From: Lingula anatina
Lineage: Eukaryota; Brachiopoda; Lingulata; Lingulida; Lingulidae
Direction of reading: 5' to 3'
DNA: 64,000 bases
NCBI RefSeq assembly: GCF_001039355.2
Contig: NW_019775886.1
Span: 26,351-90,350 of the forward strand
Part shown: positions 36,886 through 46,677 of the stretch, piece by piece
Position numbering within the stretch: position 1 is the first letter of the stretch
How the letters are laid out: every line of letters begins with the position of its first letter
The notes under the pieces: generated by a model
The model's database searches: none
The model's input: only the letters and a program-made list of their open reading frames with translations
Told to the model about the DNA's origin: nothing
Translations under genes and position numbers: made by a program

Positions 36886-39800
36886 CCTTTTCTCTTCTGT
36901 AAATTATTTTCTTCAAATTACACTCGTATTTCTAAGCATTCTCCAGTGTCGTATCACTGCCATCTCTCGTGCTAAGCCTGTATTCTTACCAAAGTGCATC
37001 ACGAATGATGTGCTTTTATGAGCATTTTATGGGTGAAGATAAATGAACTTCTTTTACCTTAGAGATAAAAATCAAAGACCGACAAAGATAAATTTATGTT
37101 TTTCAAACGTGAAAAAAGGTGGAGAGGGTCAGGTGAAAAAGATACTGGTACATCCAAAATGTAATTTGATGAGAATCTTTTTTCATACTTTAAAACTTCT
37201 ATCAGGTTAAGAGAAAAAAGTGACTAGCACGTCTCCTTTTGTTTCCAACATACTCCTATTATCACAATCAATCTGATTGCATTCAGCAAGAGTCTCCAAG
37301 GAGTTAGTGCACAAGCTAGGTCGACAAAATTCATTGTGAACGGTCCTTAAAATATCAGTGTGTCCGGCAAACAACACTTGAACCAATCTGCCATATCAGT
37401 TATGCCCGTCTGGCCAAATATTTGGCAATGTTTTCCATATCAATGATCTGCTGCAAAGATGAGATAGCATTCTGACAATATTTGTCATCAGTTGATAAGT
37501 GATACAACTTTTATATAATAACCATGTGACATGAAACTTAACCATAATCACAGGTGATATCATATCAAATCTTAAAATTTAACAGCAATGTTAGTGGTCA
37601 AAATCTAGTCTTTGTTTGTTTCTTTATGCATGTGCATGTCAGACTTTTCCATACTACAGAAAACAAAATCCAATAAAATTATTGACACAAGGCCTCATAA
37701 CTTTCTCCAATTTTAATAAAAGAGATAAACAATGTTGTAGTTAAGAAGAAAATAACTCTCAAGTTCCTCATAATTCACATAAAAATCAAAAACAGTGAAA
37801 ATTTTTTTCTTGTCTATCCAAAACATTTTGGCAATAATAAACATCAAAGCTGTGCACCTTCTATGCCAATTTTCAGCAAAACTGCATAAAATTACCTAGC
37901 CCTGCCTAGCACCCGCGCTGTCCTGTTTATTTCCCCCATATAAAGGAAACACTTTGAAGTCTTTTTTCATCATCTGAATTGTCATTTCCTGCCCTTCAAC
38001 CTTATAAATTATCTTTAGAGTACTAAGTTTGTAATAGTTTTTTTTAATGTCAGCCTGGTTAGCAATGGCTAAAACTAAGGGTAATAAATAAGATAACCTT
38101 GAGCTAAATATAAACATTGGCTCCACTCAGGTAGGATGTAGAATATCACCAAATGACCTTTATCAAATTTTACCCAGGTCTATTAAAAATGGCAGCATTA
38201 TTATCAAGATGTAGATCATCATCATTTTGGACACTATTCTTCAAAACTGGAAGTTTATTAATAAAATTATTATTATCATCATTATTATTATAATTATTCC
38301 TTTATATATTAATTTTGAATTATTTTTATAATGTTTGCAATTAGACTGATACAGAGACATATGAAGAATTTATACAAATACCTTCACCTTGTCCAGCATG
38401 CCATTCAATAAAAATCAATTTCATATTTCTACCATGTTACAACCCCTGCCTGCACTTTGACATGACCCCATAAAAAAAAGAGGTGTCTTCAGCAAACCAT
38501 GTCACCAATTGTTATTTAAGTTTGTGTTTGAAAACAAAAGTACCAGGGAGGTCCTCTGCCCACCACAGCCTCTCACACCAGAGATAAAGGAGATACAGAT
38601 CCCTTATCAAATTTCATTATGCCAAAATAAATGCATCTAGTTTCAGAAAATCAGCCCTATTGTGAAATTCTACACACGCCAGGTTTCAATTATGGCGTCT
38701 TTTAACTGCAACAACCCTGCACTGGGCTCCATGTTCTCCTACTTATAGAAAAATAAAATATCTGTGTCCAATCTGATACTGCTGAAAACTAGAATACATT
38801 AGGCTTATCTTCTCCCCAAGCAAAATTGAAAAGATTAACATGGATTTATTCCACAGATCCAGTTCCCTAGCCATTTCTTTATTTACTTTTATTACACCTC
38901 AACTAAACACTGGATACCAGAGGGGCAGTGCTGGTGTGAACTTTATCAATGTTTGTTACATAATGTCCTGCTTCAGGTCAGTCTGCAACCTTCCCTCTCC
39001 CCCCCTCCCCCTCCTCTTCACGCCCAGCCCCCACATACAATTCCACTGAAAATCCTTTCCACTGCAATCTACTAACATTGGATGAACACAGCTTCAGCTG
39101 CAGTGCTCCTTTCTCGAGAGTTTTTTTATCTGTCTTACACTTTACAGGTAGTTGTTTACAGTGACACCAGAATGTATACTATGTAGCAAATCAAGCTGAA
39201 GTTCTGGATGGGTGGTCTGAATTTCAAAGAGGCATCTGATGATCATCATTAACTTCTTTAAAAAACAAACACAGTCCTACTTTTCCCCACAAAAAATATA
39301 GCACATACAATGAGAATAATCCTAAAAAATATTCATCAACTATGTTTTAGTCAAGTAGCAGCTTTGTTGATGAAACCAATATATCCTTGTAACATGTGAT
39401 ACAAAAGCTCCATAAAAGTGCAATCCTGTGTGGTCTTACAGAGGAGGTGAATGAGGGATGAGAGAGTCGTGGTATCAGTTAAAGAGAATACACACTGGTT
39501 GGAAATATTGTTAAAATGGTTGGTGATACTGAACAAAACAGGAGAATGTGGCTCAGGTAGAGGGGTTTAGGGGGTTCAAAATGACTGCACTTTTTTGGTG
39601 AAAAGGTCCACTTTGAATCAACTTTGGATAGAGGTTCCTTGTCATTTCCCAAGTTAGGTCAAGGCTACACCCCCCTCCTCCTCCTCCTACACACATGTAC
39701 AAATACAATGAAAGCATTTTTAAACTGGAAAAGCAGTCAGAGAGTGCAGCCTCTGCCAAAGCAAATAATTAACTAATAACTGACCATTAATTAATCAATT

Positions 39801-41126
39801 AATCATCACCAAAATCTTATCATTTTTACCTCATGACATATCCTGAAATTTAATTCATTAATTGATATATTAATTAATTGACCATCACCAAAACCTTATC
39901 ATTCCTTTCTTGGCCAATTTGTGACCTATCCTGAAAATTCAATTAATTAATTAAGCAAGTAAGTAATGGATCATTACCAAAATCTAATCAGTTCTTCCTT
40001 GGCTCATTTGTGACCTTTCCTGAAAATTTAATTAATTAATTAATTAATTAATCGATAAATTACTTAATAATTATGTAATTCATTTATGGATCATCATAAC
40101 CATTGCTTCCTTGGCTCATTTGTGAGCTATTCTGAAAGCTTCATCAAAATCTGTACATAACTGATAAATTAATTAATTTATGGATCATCACCAAAATCTA
40201 ATAATTTGTTCCTATGCCCAGTTAGGCCTATCCTGATAACTTCAAAATCTATCCATGACTTTGTGCGTAATGCTGCCCACAGACAAACAAACCCACAAAC
40301 TAATGGTAACAAAAGCATAACCTCCTTGCTGGAGGTAAGAAAACAATAATATCCATTTCAGCAAGCACACTTCATGGCATTTTCTTGAGTTATTTTCTGA
40401 CTGCACCTACGAAACAATAACTTACGTAAATGAAAAGACAATTAAGTAGCACTGCTTATAAATATGGATTTCAGTAAAGAGTTATGAACCTAAAGATACA
40501 CTCCTTCAGATAAAAGGCAATGGTTTACAAAAGTTTGTTCATTATTTTTTTTTTTTTGTTTTTTGAGAGACCACCGACCAATCTCCAATCAACATGATGA
40601 AGCCATCCGCACTGTATATTACAAGTGATTACCTGCCAAAATTGAGCTTCACACCTATGAAATATGCCTTCTCTTAAGATCAACTGATGCATTAATAACC
40701 CCTTCACACCATGCTTTCAGGTACAAAGACAGGGTTGCCTAGGTTAAAACAAGCCAGACACTATGCAGTAACTTTACTGACCCTGAACAGAAAGTACATT
40801 ATTTTCAAACCAGGACAACTTTACTGCAATATCACTGCAAAATTTCATGCCAAAGAAAAATTTTCTCAGATTGCTGTAATGGTAAATTCTCTCAAAAATC
40901 AATGGAGTCAAGGGTTAATCATGGATGTGTATCTAATCTGATTAACCTTTCAATAAATAATTTTCACCTTGAAAGTGACACCCAATAACTCAGCACCACC
41001 AGCATGCAAATCTGAAATCAATAGAACAAATCGGCCATGTTGAATCAAACGATACGGTGACAGTCACAGATTTTACTTAAACCTTTATTTGGCTTGCTGG
41101 AGTACAAACAACATGTCATGCCCAGT

Positions 41127-41157
<31 letters not shown>

Positions 41158-44100
41158 CATGCATACGTGCATACGTGTGGGTCCTTTTTTATTTGAAGGG
41201 GGGCCTATTGGAAACCTGATGTATGTGCCCTAATATTGCAAGATCAAAGAGTGAGTTGTTTACTCACGCAGTCACCTTTCTTAGGATATGATGCCTTAGT
41301 TATCTTTATGAGCTGACAGAAAAGATATCACCAACATTGACGTTGCTAATATTTCCTGTGTCAAAAAAACAAGGATCTTACATATCGCGTGTAGATATTC
41401 TTGATTGTATGTATATGAACTTTATGACACCAAGGATGAATGCCATCTAATAGACAGATAACTGATGACACGCAGTAACACAGACATCTATATCATGCAC
41501 ACACATAACATATTAATGACATTCAAAAGTAGATAAACCCCTGACAGATTATTGATGAAAAACAAGGCAACAAAAGGCAATGAAACATCTCAGCATTCAA
41601 CATCTTCCATGTAGCCTACCATGCACTGGTACATATGTAATATTAATTGTATAAGTAAATGGAAAAGGAGAATTGCAGGCTGATTACAGGAGCAAAAAAA
41701 AATCACTCCAAATACTCTGACCAGCATACATGAACTAGGCCTGGAGCAACACTGGATAGTTTTATGGACAATACTACTGCCCACTAGATAAAATGGCTAT
41801 CCTATAACAGTTATCCTGTGAATAAAGCAATATATTAAAAATGCACGGTACTTTTTGGTCTCTTATATATTGCTAGATATCACATTTAGCACAGTGTCAC
41901 AGGAGGGAGGAGAGCAAAAGTGCAGGAACAGCATTCATCTGTTGATTCTGTTCCTGAAAACAGGCTTCCGGTACAAGAATACATGGTACTTTCATAACTC
42001 TGCTTCACATGCAACTAGCAGGAATTTAATTTTCAATATTCTTATTACTCATTTAAAAGGAACTCCTACTCAACCAACTGTTTTTGAGGACAAATAGAAA
42101 TTAATGACTACCCACAGCCAATCCTTCTGTCCAAAAAAAAGGAGAAAGATTCAATTTTGCTATAATTAAAGAATCTACTTCTTAGCTAATGCCATCACAG
42201 TGTTTCATAGCCACATCAACTTCCAAGTACAGAAAGAAAATACATCTGCATTATCTTTACAATGACAGGTATCAACCCTCCAATCCCATTTCACAGCAGG
42301 CACCTGTTCCTCAATTATGAGGTGCTGAAAGACAGGGGTTTCATTTTTTTTCTTCAATAAATGTTAAATGCAAAATCACATTCTGAAACAGAAGGGAGTT
42401 TCCAGTATATCAAATACATCAGTCTATCCTGTCAGATGTCGCTCTCACCCAGACATTTTATAATGACACCCTTCTATTTCTTGTGAAATCTACAAAGACA
42501 TCTTGTCTGTACCCTAGTGACATAGCAGTACCTCTGTACACTACAACTATTGTCACCTTGAGATGAGAACACCCATCCTCTCTAATAACAGTACTAGCTG
42601 ATATATTACACAATATGGTTTCTCAGCGGATACCCTTTATGTGTTAAATAAGATGGTCTTATTGGTAGACCTTGCTGTAAATTAACTCCTGAAGGCATGG
42701 CATGTGCTTGCCTTATTAAAAGAGCATATTGCATAGATTTCAGAAACAATAAGGATTTGGAAACAGAGTCAATATACAATACTTAATCAAGGAAAGGAAA
42801 CCATGTAACACGATACTGTCATGCTACTTTATTCCTACTACTTTTCCATGGCAGAAGGTGAAATCTTAAGTCACTCTATATATTTCACAGAATAAAGTGG
42901 ATTTCTTTAACAGAATATTATAACATGGATATATTTCAAAGAATATCTTTATCTTAAATGATCAAAATATCTTAGTTTCTTTTATCATTTCACAAGCATA
43001 GTGGGAGGTTGTACATTCCAACACAAAGCAACTGGAGGAGTTAAAAGTCAGAAATCAACAAGTGGAAAAAAGTCATTTTCAAATCCACTTCACAAATCTG
43101 CATATGAATATGAAGTATCAAGTCTTCCAGAAAGGTTCATTACAGTCCCTCCTTTTTGAATCATCTTTCTCAGCTTGTATCATAGAAAACTAATCACCTG
43201 TTTCTGTACACTGTCACAGATAGCACCTGGCTGGGGTGGTGTGGTAGAGGTCAGATTTCCCTCTTTTAACCCACACAAGGCTGAATTCATCAGCTATCCT
43301 TCACACCTGGTCTTCTATTATTGAATTATTTAGCTTCCCTTGAGAAAAATGTGGTAAAATAATAATTACCTAACACCTCTTCTGGGGTTAACGTTTCATT
43401 TACTTACTATCATTACTATCTTTTCGTATGTATAATGTATAGTAGTTAGAGAGCCTCTAAATGTAAAAACATTTCAGTGCTCAATAAATTATTATTATTA
43501 TTAATTGAGAGCATGTTGAAATCTGATCTTCACACTGAAAGTAATTTATTATGGTGGATGTTGTGTTGATATGGATAAGGTTATGCCCATTTCACTATAT
43601 GATGACCTGGCCTAGCTGAAGTGGTATTAAAGGCACTGCCAGAGTATAACACCTTGGAAAGTTATAGGACCAACTCAAAGTCATAAAACTATAAATACTG
43701 CTTAGTCACAAGTCGGTGCACACAAAACAACTTCTTGTGTTTCCTTCAATTTAAGAAACTGCCTTGTAAAATATAAATTGAATTCAACCCATTAAATTTA
43801 ACCCACTTAATTATATATCACCATAGCACTTTGTGAAATTCTTTTTACCAACTGCTTCAGAGATTGACGTTTGTTAAATAAGTTAATCTTCTATTTTCCT
43901 TTTTGACCATTTGCATAGATTGAGCAATTGAATATCCTAGATGAAGAAAGCATTATAATGGCGACATGGGAGTTTTCAGGGTAGATTATCAGTCTATTAC
44001 TTGTTGACTACTGAAACTTTTCAGCACACCAGAAAAAAATCTAAACAGTAAGCTTTCACAAACATGCATCCATCTGTCATCAGTTGGAAAAATTCTTCAG

Positions 44101-45566
44101 AAATCTGAAGTTACCTGGATTGTTGTAAAAACTGATGAAAGCAGCTCATGCCTAAGACTTTTCATTCAACTGGTGACCTCTTAGTAAAAGGTCTGTAGCT
44201 CAAAATAATGGGGGTGTCTCAAAATCTAACATCATTCAAAGACAATTTACTCCCTTAATTACCAAAGAAAAAATAATTACATAAGTAAGTTTGCCTTAAA
44301 TGAAATCATTCTGTAGCTACAAATTCATAGGTCAAGGGGTGAATGTGCATGCTTAGAGAGAAAGAGAATCTCTCTGTCATGACCCTGCTTTGAAAGGTGC
44401 TTGACAACACTGATTTGTCCGGTCACTGTAGCAAGTGTTTGCTGAATAATTAAAAAACAAGGTGTGGTGGATAACTTCCTATGGGATTTGTGAACCCTGA
44501 ATTGGTCCTGAAGGTATGCAACAAATATCATAAACAAATGGGTTAAAAGAAATGTAAAATGCACAATGTGAACAGATCATTAAAAGAAGCATAAAATAAG
44601 CATAATTACATACTGTAAGAAGAGACCGAAACTGAAAACTACACGTACTAATGGATGGGATGATACAATTAACCTCTCATAAAAATTATGAAGACGTATG
44701 GGACACATAGTATGAATGGAATTTTTTGATACTCATAATGCCAGTATAATTAATCACTGCAGAGCAGTGACCTTTCAAGCCATGGCAGGACCAACCAGTC
44801 CTATGTTAAGGCAACAGTCTAAATATGCTTTGCTCAAGTGGGGAGTCAGTCATGCAAGAAAATCACTCAGTCAGTGCATGCACTGCTCGTAGTCAAACCA
44901 GAATGGTGAAAGCATGTGAAACTTTTCGACAAAGCAGCCAGACCCACACGGCAGAGAATTATACAATGCTCAAATAGGCCTCAATGGCAGGTTGTGTTTA
45001 GGTACAGTTTGGCAAGCATTCAAAAATGTGTGTTTACACACAAAATGAATAGATCTGCGCACCTCAGTGCACTAATATCTGCATTGTGAAGTTGAAAATT
45101 TAGCACAGTGGTGAGCAATTAAAAACCAAACCAGAGGTTAACTAGGCTACAGTGTAAAATACGCTACCTGGAACATTTCAGGCATGTAATATGCCAAAGA
45201 CTTTGATTAGGCCCACTTGCTACATGTAGTCCTAAATGAAGTCTTAGTGGTAGACCGCCAAGTATCACACTTAAAGTTAAACTGGTGGTGTACATTTCAG
45301 TTGTAATGTGCTTGCATGTATCGTTTCAAGGTGAATTTATCGGCTGGTAAACATGAGTGGGAGAAATGTCCAAAGTATTTTGACAGTGTTTTTAGGTGGA
45401 ATTTGGCTTTTAAAACACACAGTCATTGAACTTTAGAGTCGTCTGGACCTCGTGACTTACCTCTAGAGTTCACAAAAGCTACACACTGAAGTGTAAGAAA
45501 CACTAAAACGCACACCGTCCTCTTGACGTGCATTGACAGAGCCATAACACTGTCGCTGGTGGACAT
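3647..45566 (-). CDS. EVA1C: EVA1C-like receptor (two SUEL lectin domains, one TM), whole locus
   Basis: Eight coding exons with compatible phases sum to 1620 bases, or 539 residues plus stop: 45461-45566, 27163-27380, then 17136-17259, 16477-16623, 14452-14595 (or the other-haplotype set 13650-13773, 12988-13134, 10527-10670), then 9694-10095, 9211-9381, 8580-8887 (or 4778-5179, 4303-4473, 3647-3954). Order in the protein: signal peptide (~1-33), SUEL lectin 1 (~45-149), SUEL lectin 2 (~152-247), Thr/Ser/Gly-rich stalk (~250-380), extracellular juxtamembrane part with N-glycosylation sites, TM helix (~443-466), and a basic-then-acidic tail ending NNYYG. EVA1 proteins act as guidance co-receptors (worm EVA-1 with SLT-1 and UNC-40) and bind heparin-like glycans. 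Intron 1 is ~18 kb and intron 2 ~10 kb. The duplicated exons are best treated as alleles. The symbol rests on domain layout. Confidence 0.85.
4023..4083. repeat. compound microsatellite (ACGC)n(AC)n in EVA1C-like intron 7
   Basis: Tandem ACGC units pass into AC units. The homologous tract in the other haplotype (8954-9001) is pure AC. Confidence 0.9.
4303..4473 (-). CDS. EVA1C: EVA1C-like exon 7 (haplotype A copy)
   Basis: Same 171-base exon as 9211-9381, with one visible amino-acid change (Ala for Thr in the second codon). Confidence 0.83.
4778..5179 (-). CDS. EVA1C: EVA1C-like exon 6 (haplotype A copy)
   Basis: Same 402-base exon as 9694-10095. Just beyond the chosen donor this copy also has a stronger-looking GTATGT where the other has GTGTGT, but using it would break the frame into exon 7. 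Confidence 0.72.
5456..5456. other. single-N contig join
   Basis: This is one of only two ambiguous bases noticed in the window. Sequence to its right restarts in the middle of the fucosyltransferase coding region, 4.9 kb back in homologous terms. Confidence 0.85.
5458..5886 (+). CDS. alpha-1,3-fucosyltransferase fragment, second (probably allelic) copy
   Basis: This is the C-terminal ~142 residues of the same fucosyltransferase, beginning at SLFGKYKFYLAFENN immediately after the N at 5456 and ending at the same stop (5884-5886). About five residues differ from the copy ending at 990 (G/R, Y/F, V/L, I/V, E/K). The 5' part is missing because the contig starts here, not because a mutation broke the gene. 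The Met-like position at 5485 is an internal codon and not a start. It is best read as the other haplotype of the gene at 1-990. Confidence 0.85.
   Translation, partial: SLFGKYKFYLAFENNFLKEYLTEKFFNTVDYDVVAVTRGGANYSDLRIKPEWHIDTQDFSSPKELAQYLLRLDKNDTLYAQHLLWKNFYQIPPGWSWTTNLLCTLCSKLHNTSEPVKWYTKQQLIQNFYKPWCQKPNDLPDH
6163..6168 (+). promoter_or_regulatory. candidate poly(A) signal, second fucosyltransferase copy
   Basis: This AATAAA corresponds position for position to the one at 1266-1271 in the other copy. Confidence 0.35.
6823..7288. mobile_element. second copy of the same foldback MITE at a different site (haplotype B)
   Basis: This is the same 0.47-kb element with the same ends, flanked by the 9-bp direct repeat TATGTTTTG (6814-6822 and 7289-7297). 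The homologous site in copy A (2385-2393) is a single, uninterrupted TATGCTTTG. Internal sequence is nearly the same as the element at 1621-2088. Confidence 0.85.
8580..8887 (-). CDS. EVA1C: EVA1C-like exon 8 (haplotype B): TM helix, tail and stop
   Basis: The acceptor is TCTTTACAG; the exon runs 308 bases to TGA. The TM helix LILYLVVSLCIGLILVLLAI is followed by a basic stop-transfer (RLSYVHRKHKRVK) and a Tyr/Asp-rich tail (DLYSNYDNFDVG) ending SLNNYYG. Confidence 0.88.
8954..9001. repeat. (AC)n microsatellite, allelic to 4023-4083
   Basis: An uninterrupted AC run between the same flanks as the compound repeat in the other copy. Confidence 0.9.
9211..9381 (-). CDS. EVA1C: EVA1C-like exon 7 (haplotype B): juxtamembrane ectodomain
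   Basis: The acceptor is TTGCTTTCAG and the donor GATA/GTAAGT; the exon is 171 bases. It encodes ATPKASEPATTSSPNMSTF, TICINYTEGIHIAESKTRG and DHIGFVVDWINTKQYLDS, including N-glycosylation sites NMS and NYT. Confidence 0.85.
9694..10095 (-). CDS. EVA1C: EVA1C-like exon 6 (haplotype B): stalk
   Basis: The acceptor is TTGCTTCAG/TTCC; the exon is 402 bases. It encodes VPKRVMKKGFNIESLFTTPS, a Thr-rich run, a Gly/Asn/Arg-rich segment and a Ser/Pro-rich end. It is low in hydrophobics, as expected for an extracellular, probably O-glycosylated stalk. I chose the donor AAAAAG/GTTGGT because only it gives the phase (1) needed by exon 7 and it is the same in both haplotypes; the sequence is a weak donor. 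Confidence 0.75.
10527..10670 (-). CDS. EVA1C: EVA1C-like exon 5 (haplotype C copy)
   Basis: Same 144-base exon as 14452-14595, with donor TGTG/GTAAGC. It joins in phase to exon 6 at 10095 on the same contig. Confidence 0.87.
10963..11001. repeat. poly-T tract in EVA1C-like intron 4
   Basis: Nearly 40 T in a row; the allelic tract at about 14883-14912 is shorter and interrupted by C. It creates a false open frame. Confidence 0.85.
12558..12983. mobile_element. nested foldback insertion at the EVA1C-like exon 4 donor (haplotype C only)
   Basis: About 426 bases here are absent between the matching flanks in the other haplotype, which reads AATAAGTTTTACCTGTG near 16465-16480. The ends resemble each other as imperfect inverted repeats (GGGTTCCCATTCC at left, GGGACCATTCCC inward from the right). 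It contains a tighter inner foldback at 12693-12909. No clear target duplication or coding sequence is seen. Deletion from the other haplotype is a less likely alternative. Confidence 0.7.
12693..12909. mobile_element. inner foldback MITE, 217 bp
   Basis: Inverted ends AGACTGCATTCCCACAGATT extend for about 40 bases with few mismatches. The left end of the surrounding insertion (AGACTGGGTTCCCA) is similar, so a related element may have landed inside another. Confidence 0.65.
12988..13134 (-). CDS. EVA1C: EVA1C-like exon 4 (haplotype C copy)
   Basis: Same 147-base exon as 16477-16623 with an intact reading frame. Its donor reads ACAG/GTAAGG because a transposon-like insertion begins about five bases into the intron. 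Confidence 0.85.
13650..13773 (-). CDS. EVA1C: EVA1C-like exon 3 (haplotype C copy)
   Basis: Same 124-base exon, borders and protein as 17136-17259. It cannot follow exon 5 of the other copy in frame. Confidence 0.85.
14183..14183. other. single-N contig join
   Basis: This is the second ambiguous base. Homology between the flanking blocks stops within a few bases of it on the left and about 50 bases after it on the right. Confidence 0.85.
14452..14595 (-). CDS. EVA1C: EVA1C-like exon 5 (haplotype D): second half of SUEL domain 2
   Basis: The acceptor is TTTCCAG/AATGCC; the exon is 144 bases and encodes ECQSEAALDQVVKRCHGRRH then CAMTANTRNFGEPCSPGTYK and YLIVVYTC. The last base is A before GTAAGC, whereas the other haplotype has G. 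This turns the split codon at the exon 5/6 border from Val to Ile. Confidence 0.9.
16477..16623 (-). CDS. EVA1C: EVA1C-like exon 4 (haplotype D): first half of SUEL domain 2
   Basis: The exon is 147 bases, enters with 2 bases of a codon and leaves in phase 1; the donor is ACAG/GTAAAA. It encodes EFRSKVACENQQMHLRC, STRIFVYKAMFGR and SQGHSECPSTGIGDTG. In this haplotype the intron continues directly without the insertion found in the other copy. Confidence 0.9.
17136..17259 (-). CDS. EVA1C: EVA1C-like exon 3 (haplotype D): end of SUEL domain 1
   Basis: The acceptor is TTGCAG/GTG and the donor CCTA/GTAAGT. The exon is 124 bases and goes from phase 0 to phase 1. It encodes VLLDVCENKRHCFLHATTT, then FGKDPCPGTSKYLEVAYKCV, completing the lectin fold with the conserved F-x-x-D-x-C-P-G-T-x-K-Y-L block. 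Confidence 0.9.
17310..17395. repeat. (TA)n followed by poly-T, haplotype D only
   Basis: About 25 TA units run straight into about 35 T in EVA1C-like intron 2. The other haplotype has only a short AATATATAT at the same place. Confidence 0.9.
19619..20173. mobile_element. MITE, PIF/Harbinger-like, 555 bp, TTA target duplication
   Basis: The ends TACTGCATTCACAC and (inward from the right) TACCCCGTTCACAC match at 11 of 14 bases. They are flanked by TTA on both sides (19616-19618, 20174-20176). The interior is CpG-richer than its surroundings and repeats GCGTTCACAC several times. No transposase is present. The superfamily call rests on the 3-bp TTA duplication and is tentative. Confidence 0.55.
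23950..23982. repeat. (TTTA)n microsatellite
   Basis: About eight TTTA units, followed by a G run. Confidence 0.85.
24329..24589. mobile_element. foldback MITE, 261 bp
   Basis: The outer ends TGAGCGCATTCAG are perfect inverted repeats. Similarity continues inward for roughly 95 bases with scattered mismatches (for example GATCCGCGGACTAA against GATCCGCAGACTAA, and CTAATTCCCTGA on both arms). No clear target duplication, so the superfamily is unknown. Confidence 0.7.
27163..27380 (-). CDS. EVA1C: EVA1C-like exon 2: first half of SUEL lectin domain 1
   Basis: The acceptor is TTACTTCCAG and the donor GAG/GTGAGT. The exon enters in phase 1 and leaves in phase 0. It encodes DLLTSTLVTFEEFVCDYNYL, DVTCP...ISIQFAHYGR and CPP...NTNCLATSSLE-type spacing, the cysteine pattern of a SUEL (Gal_Lectin) domain. 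Only one copy is present, in the third contig. Confidence 0.9.
36842..36883. repeat. (TA)n microsatellite
   Basis: About 20 TA units in EVA1C-like intron 1. Confidence 0.9.
39779..40340. repeat. degenerate tandem array (~5 units) with a TE-like 3' tail
   Basis: Units of roughly 90-130 bases share GATCATCACCAAAATCT, CCTTGGCTCATTTGTGACC, TATCCTGAAA and an ATTAATTAATTA spacer of variable length. The last unit continues with TCCATGACTTTGTGCG, ACAGACAAACAAACCCAC and CATAACCTCC...GGAGGT. That resembles the 3' end of a dispersed non-LTR/SINE-type family. A single related unit lies at about 63596-63690. Confidence 0.7.
41127..41158. repeat. (GT)n microsatellite
   Basis: A GT run followed by GCATGCATACGTGCATACGTG. 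Confidence 0.85.
45461..45566 (-). CDS. EVA1C: EVA1C-like exon 1: start codon and signal peptide
   Basis: ATG is at 45566-45564. The protein begins MSTSDSVMALS and continues with basic residues, then a hydrophobic run VCVLVFLTLQCVAFV and small residues, which is a classical signal peptide. The exon ends CTCTAGAG followed by GTAAGT in phase 1, matching the phase-1 acceptor of exon 2. The protein has three early Met codons (1, 8, 12); any could start and still keep the signal. Confidence 0.8.
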
Positions 45567-45830
45567 CTTCGGCGAGTTGAACCTCAAAACAAAATTATCC
45601 GTTTAATCAGTCGAGGTATTCCTCGCAGTCTTGGGCGTATTTCCATATTTCTATAGTCAATAGAGAATCCTAGAAAATGAATAACATTACGTTTCGCACT
45701 GGAAAAGTGCTGGTCACACTTTACTCTTAACCCCGTTCAAGAAAAGCGGCTGTCATTGCAATATAACCCACCACCGCCGCCGTACTGTTGTGTACACTAT
45801 GTCACTGCTTTGATCATGCGCGTGCTCCGG
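45567..45830 (-). promoter_or_regulatory. presumed EVA1C-like promoter region
   Basis: This is the sequence just upstream of the signal-peptide exon. It is richer in G+C and CpG than its surroundings (CACCGCCGCCG near 45775, GCGCGTGCTCCGG near 45818). No TATA box is convincing at a fixed distance. Inference from position and composition only; an untranslated first exon could lie further upstream. Confidence 0.35.
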
Positions 45831-46425
45831 ACTGGAGTGGGCGGAGCTCTGCAAGTAAACAGACAGGTTCGTAGGAAAGGGCCTGTTTTAATAATGACAA
45901 AAGACAATCTTCTAGAGAGATCGGCACACCACACAATCAATTTTGAACGGCCTTGTTTATTATTGATTGTTCTTTGATTTTTATTTGCGAAATCGTTGAT
46001 TATAACTGTGGAGAAATTATTCTACCGTTTTGAACAGAAACATTGGTTAATTGCACTTTTGTGCAACAAGTTGGGTAAACTTTACTATATTACGATTAGT
46101 TTACTTTTGGTATGGATTTATCAGCTTTCAACCCAAATGTAAACTGCATCGAGACGAGGAAAATGAAATAATCATAAGAAATTATTTTCGCATCTCAAAC
46201 GTAATCAAAATAATACCAGTCAAAATCAGCCTTAACCCAGTGGAAGAAATATTTTTCTTGGCGCCTACGTCATTATCGTACGTGACATACACACTGTAGA
46301 CCGACACAATCACGCCAATGGCCTCTCTTGAAATAAGAGTTTTGACTAGCTGAATCATAGTTTTAAACCTTACCAAATGGCACCTTTCGTCCTCTAAAAT
46401 ATCAGAAAATTTGTGACCCTTCGCC

Positions 46426-46497
46426 GGGGGGGGGGGGGGGGGGGAGGGGATGGGTTTCCCCTCTGGCGGCCCCCCCCCCCCCCACCCCCACCCCCGT
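46426..46497. repeat. G-run and C-run inverted pair
   Basis: About 18 G in a row, then a short unique spacer, then about 16 C and CCCACC units, so the strand can fold back on itself. It is followed by CTGGATCCGCCTCTGG, a phrase typical of transposon ends. Confidence 0.7.
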
Positions 46498-46677
46498 CAA
46501 ATAATCCTGGATCCGCCTCTGGTATGTCAATTTCCGAGCAATTATTAATATCCAAAATACCAAAAAGTATTATTATTTTGCATTAAGGCAATGTTTACCT
46601 GTGGCATGATGGCGTAGTGTTATTTATTTTCAATGGCAAAAATATAAGATGGCGTCTGAAAGCAAGAGAGTGACAAA

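Larger units (their letters stand above)
27381..45460. other. EVA1C-like intron 1 (~18 kb)
   Basis: I see no coding exon, tRNA or other gene on either strand; the short frames lack codon structure and family motifs. Recognisable content: a T-run/G-run (~30601-30627), a TA repeat (36842-36883), a degenerate tandem array (39779-40340) and a GT repeat (~41127-41158). Long first introns often hold enhancers, but none can be identified from sequence alone. Confidence 0.6.
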
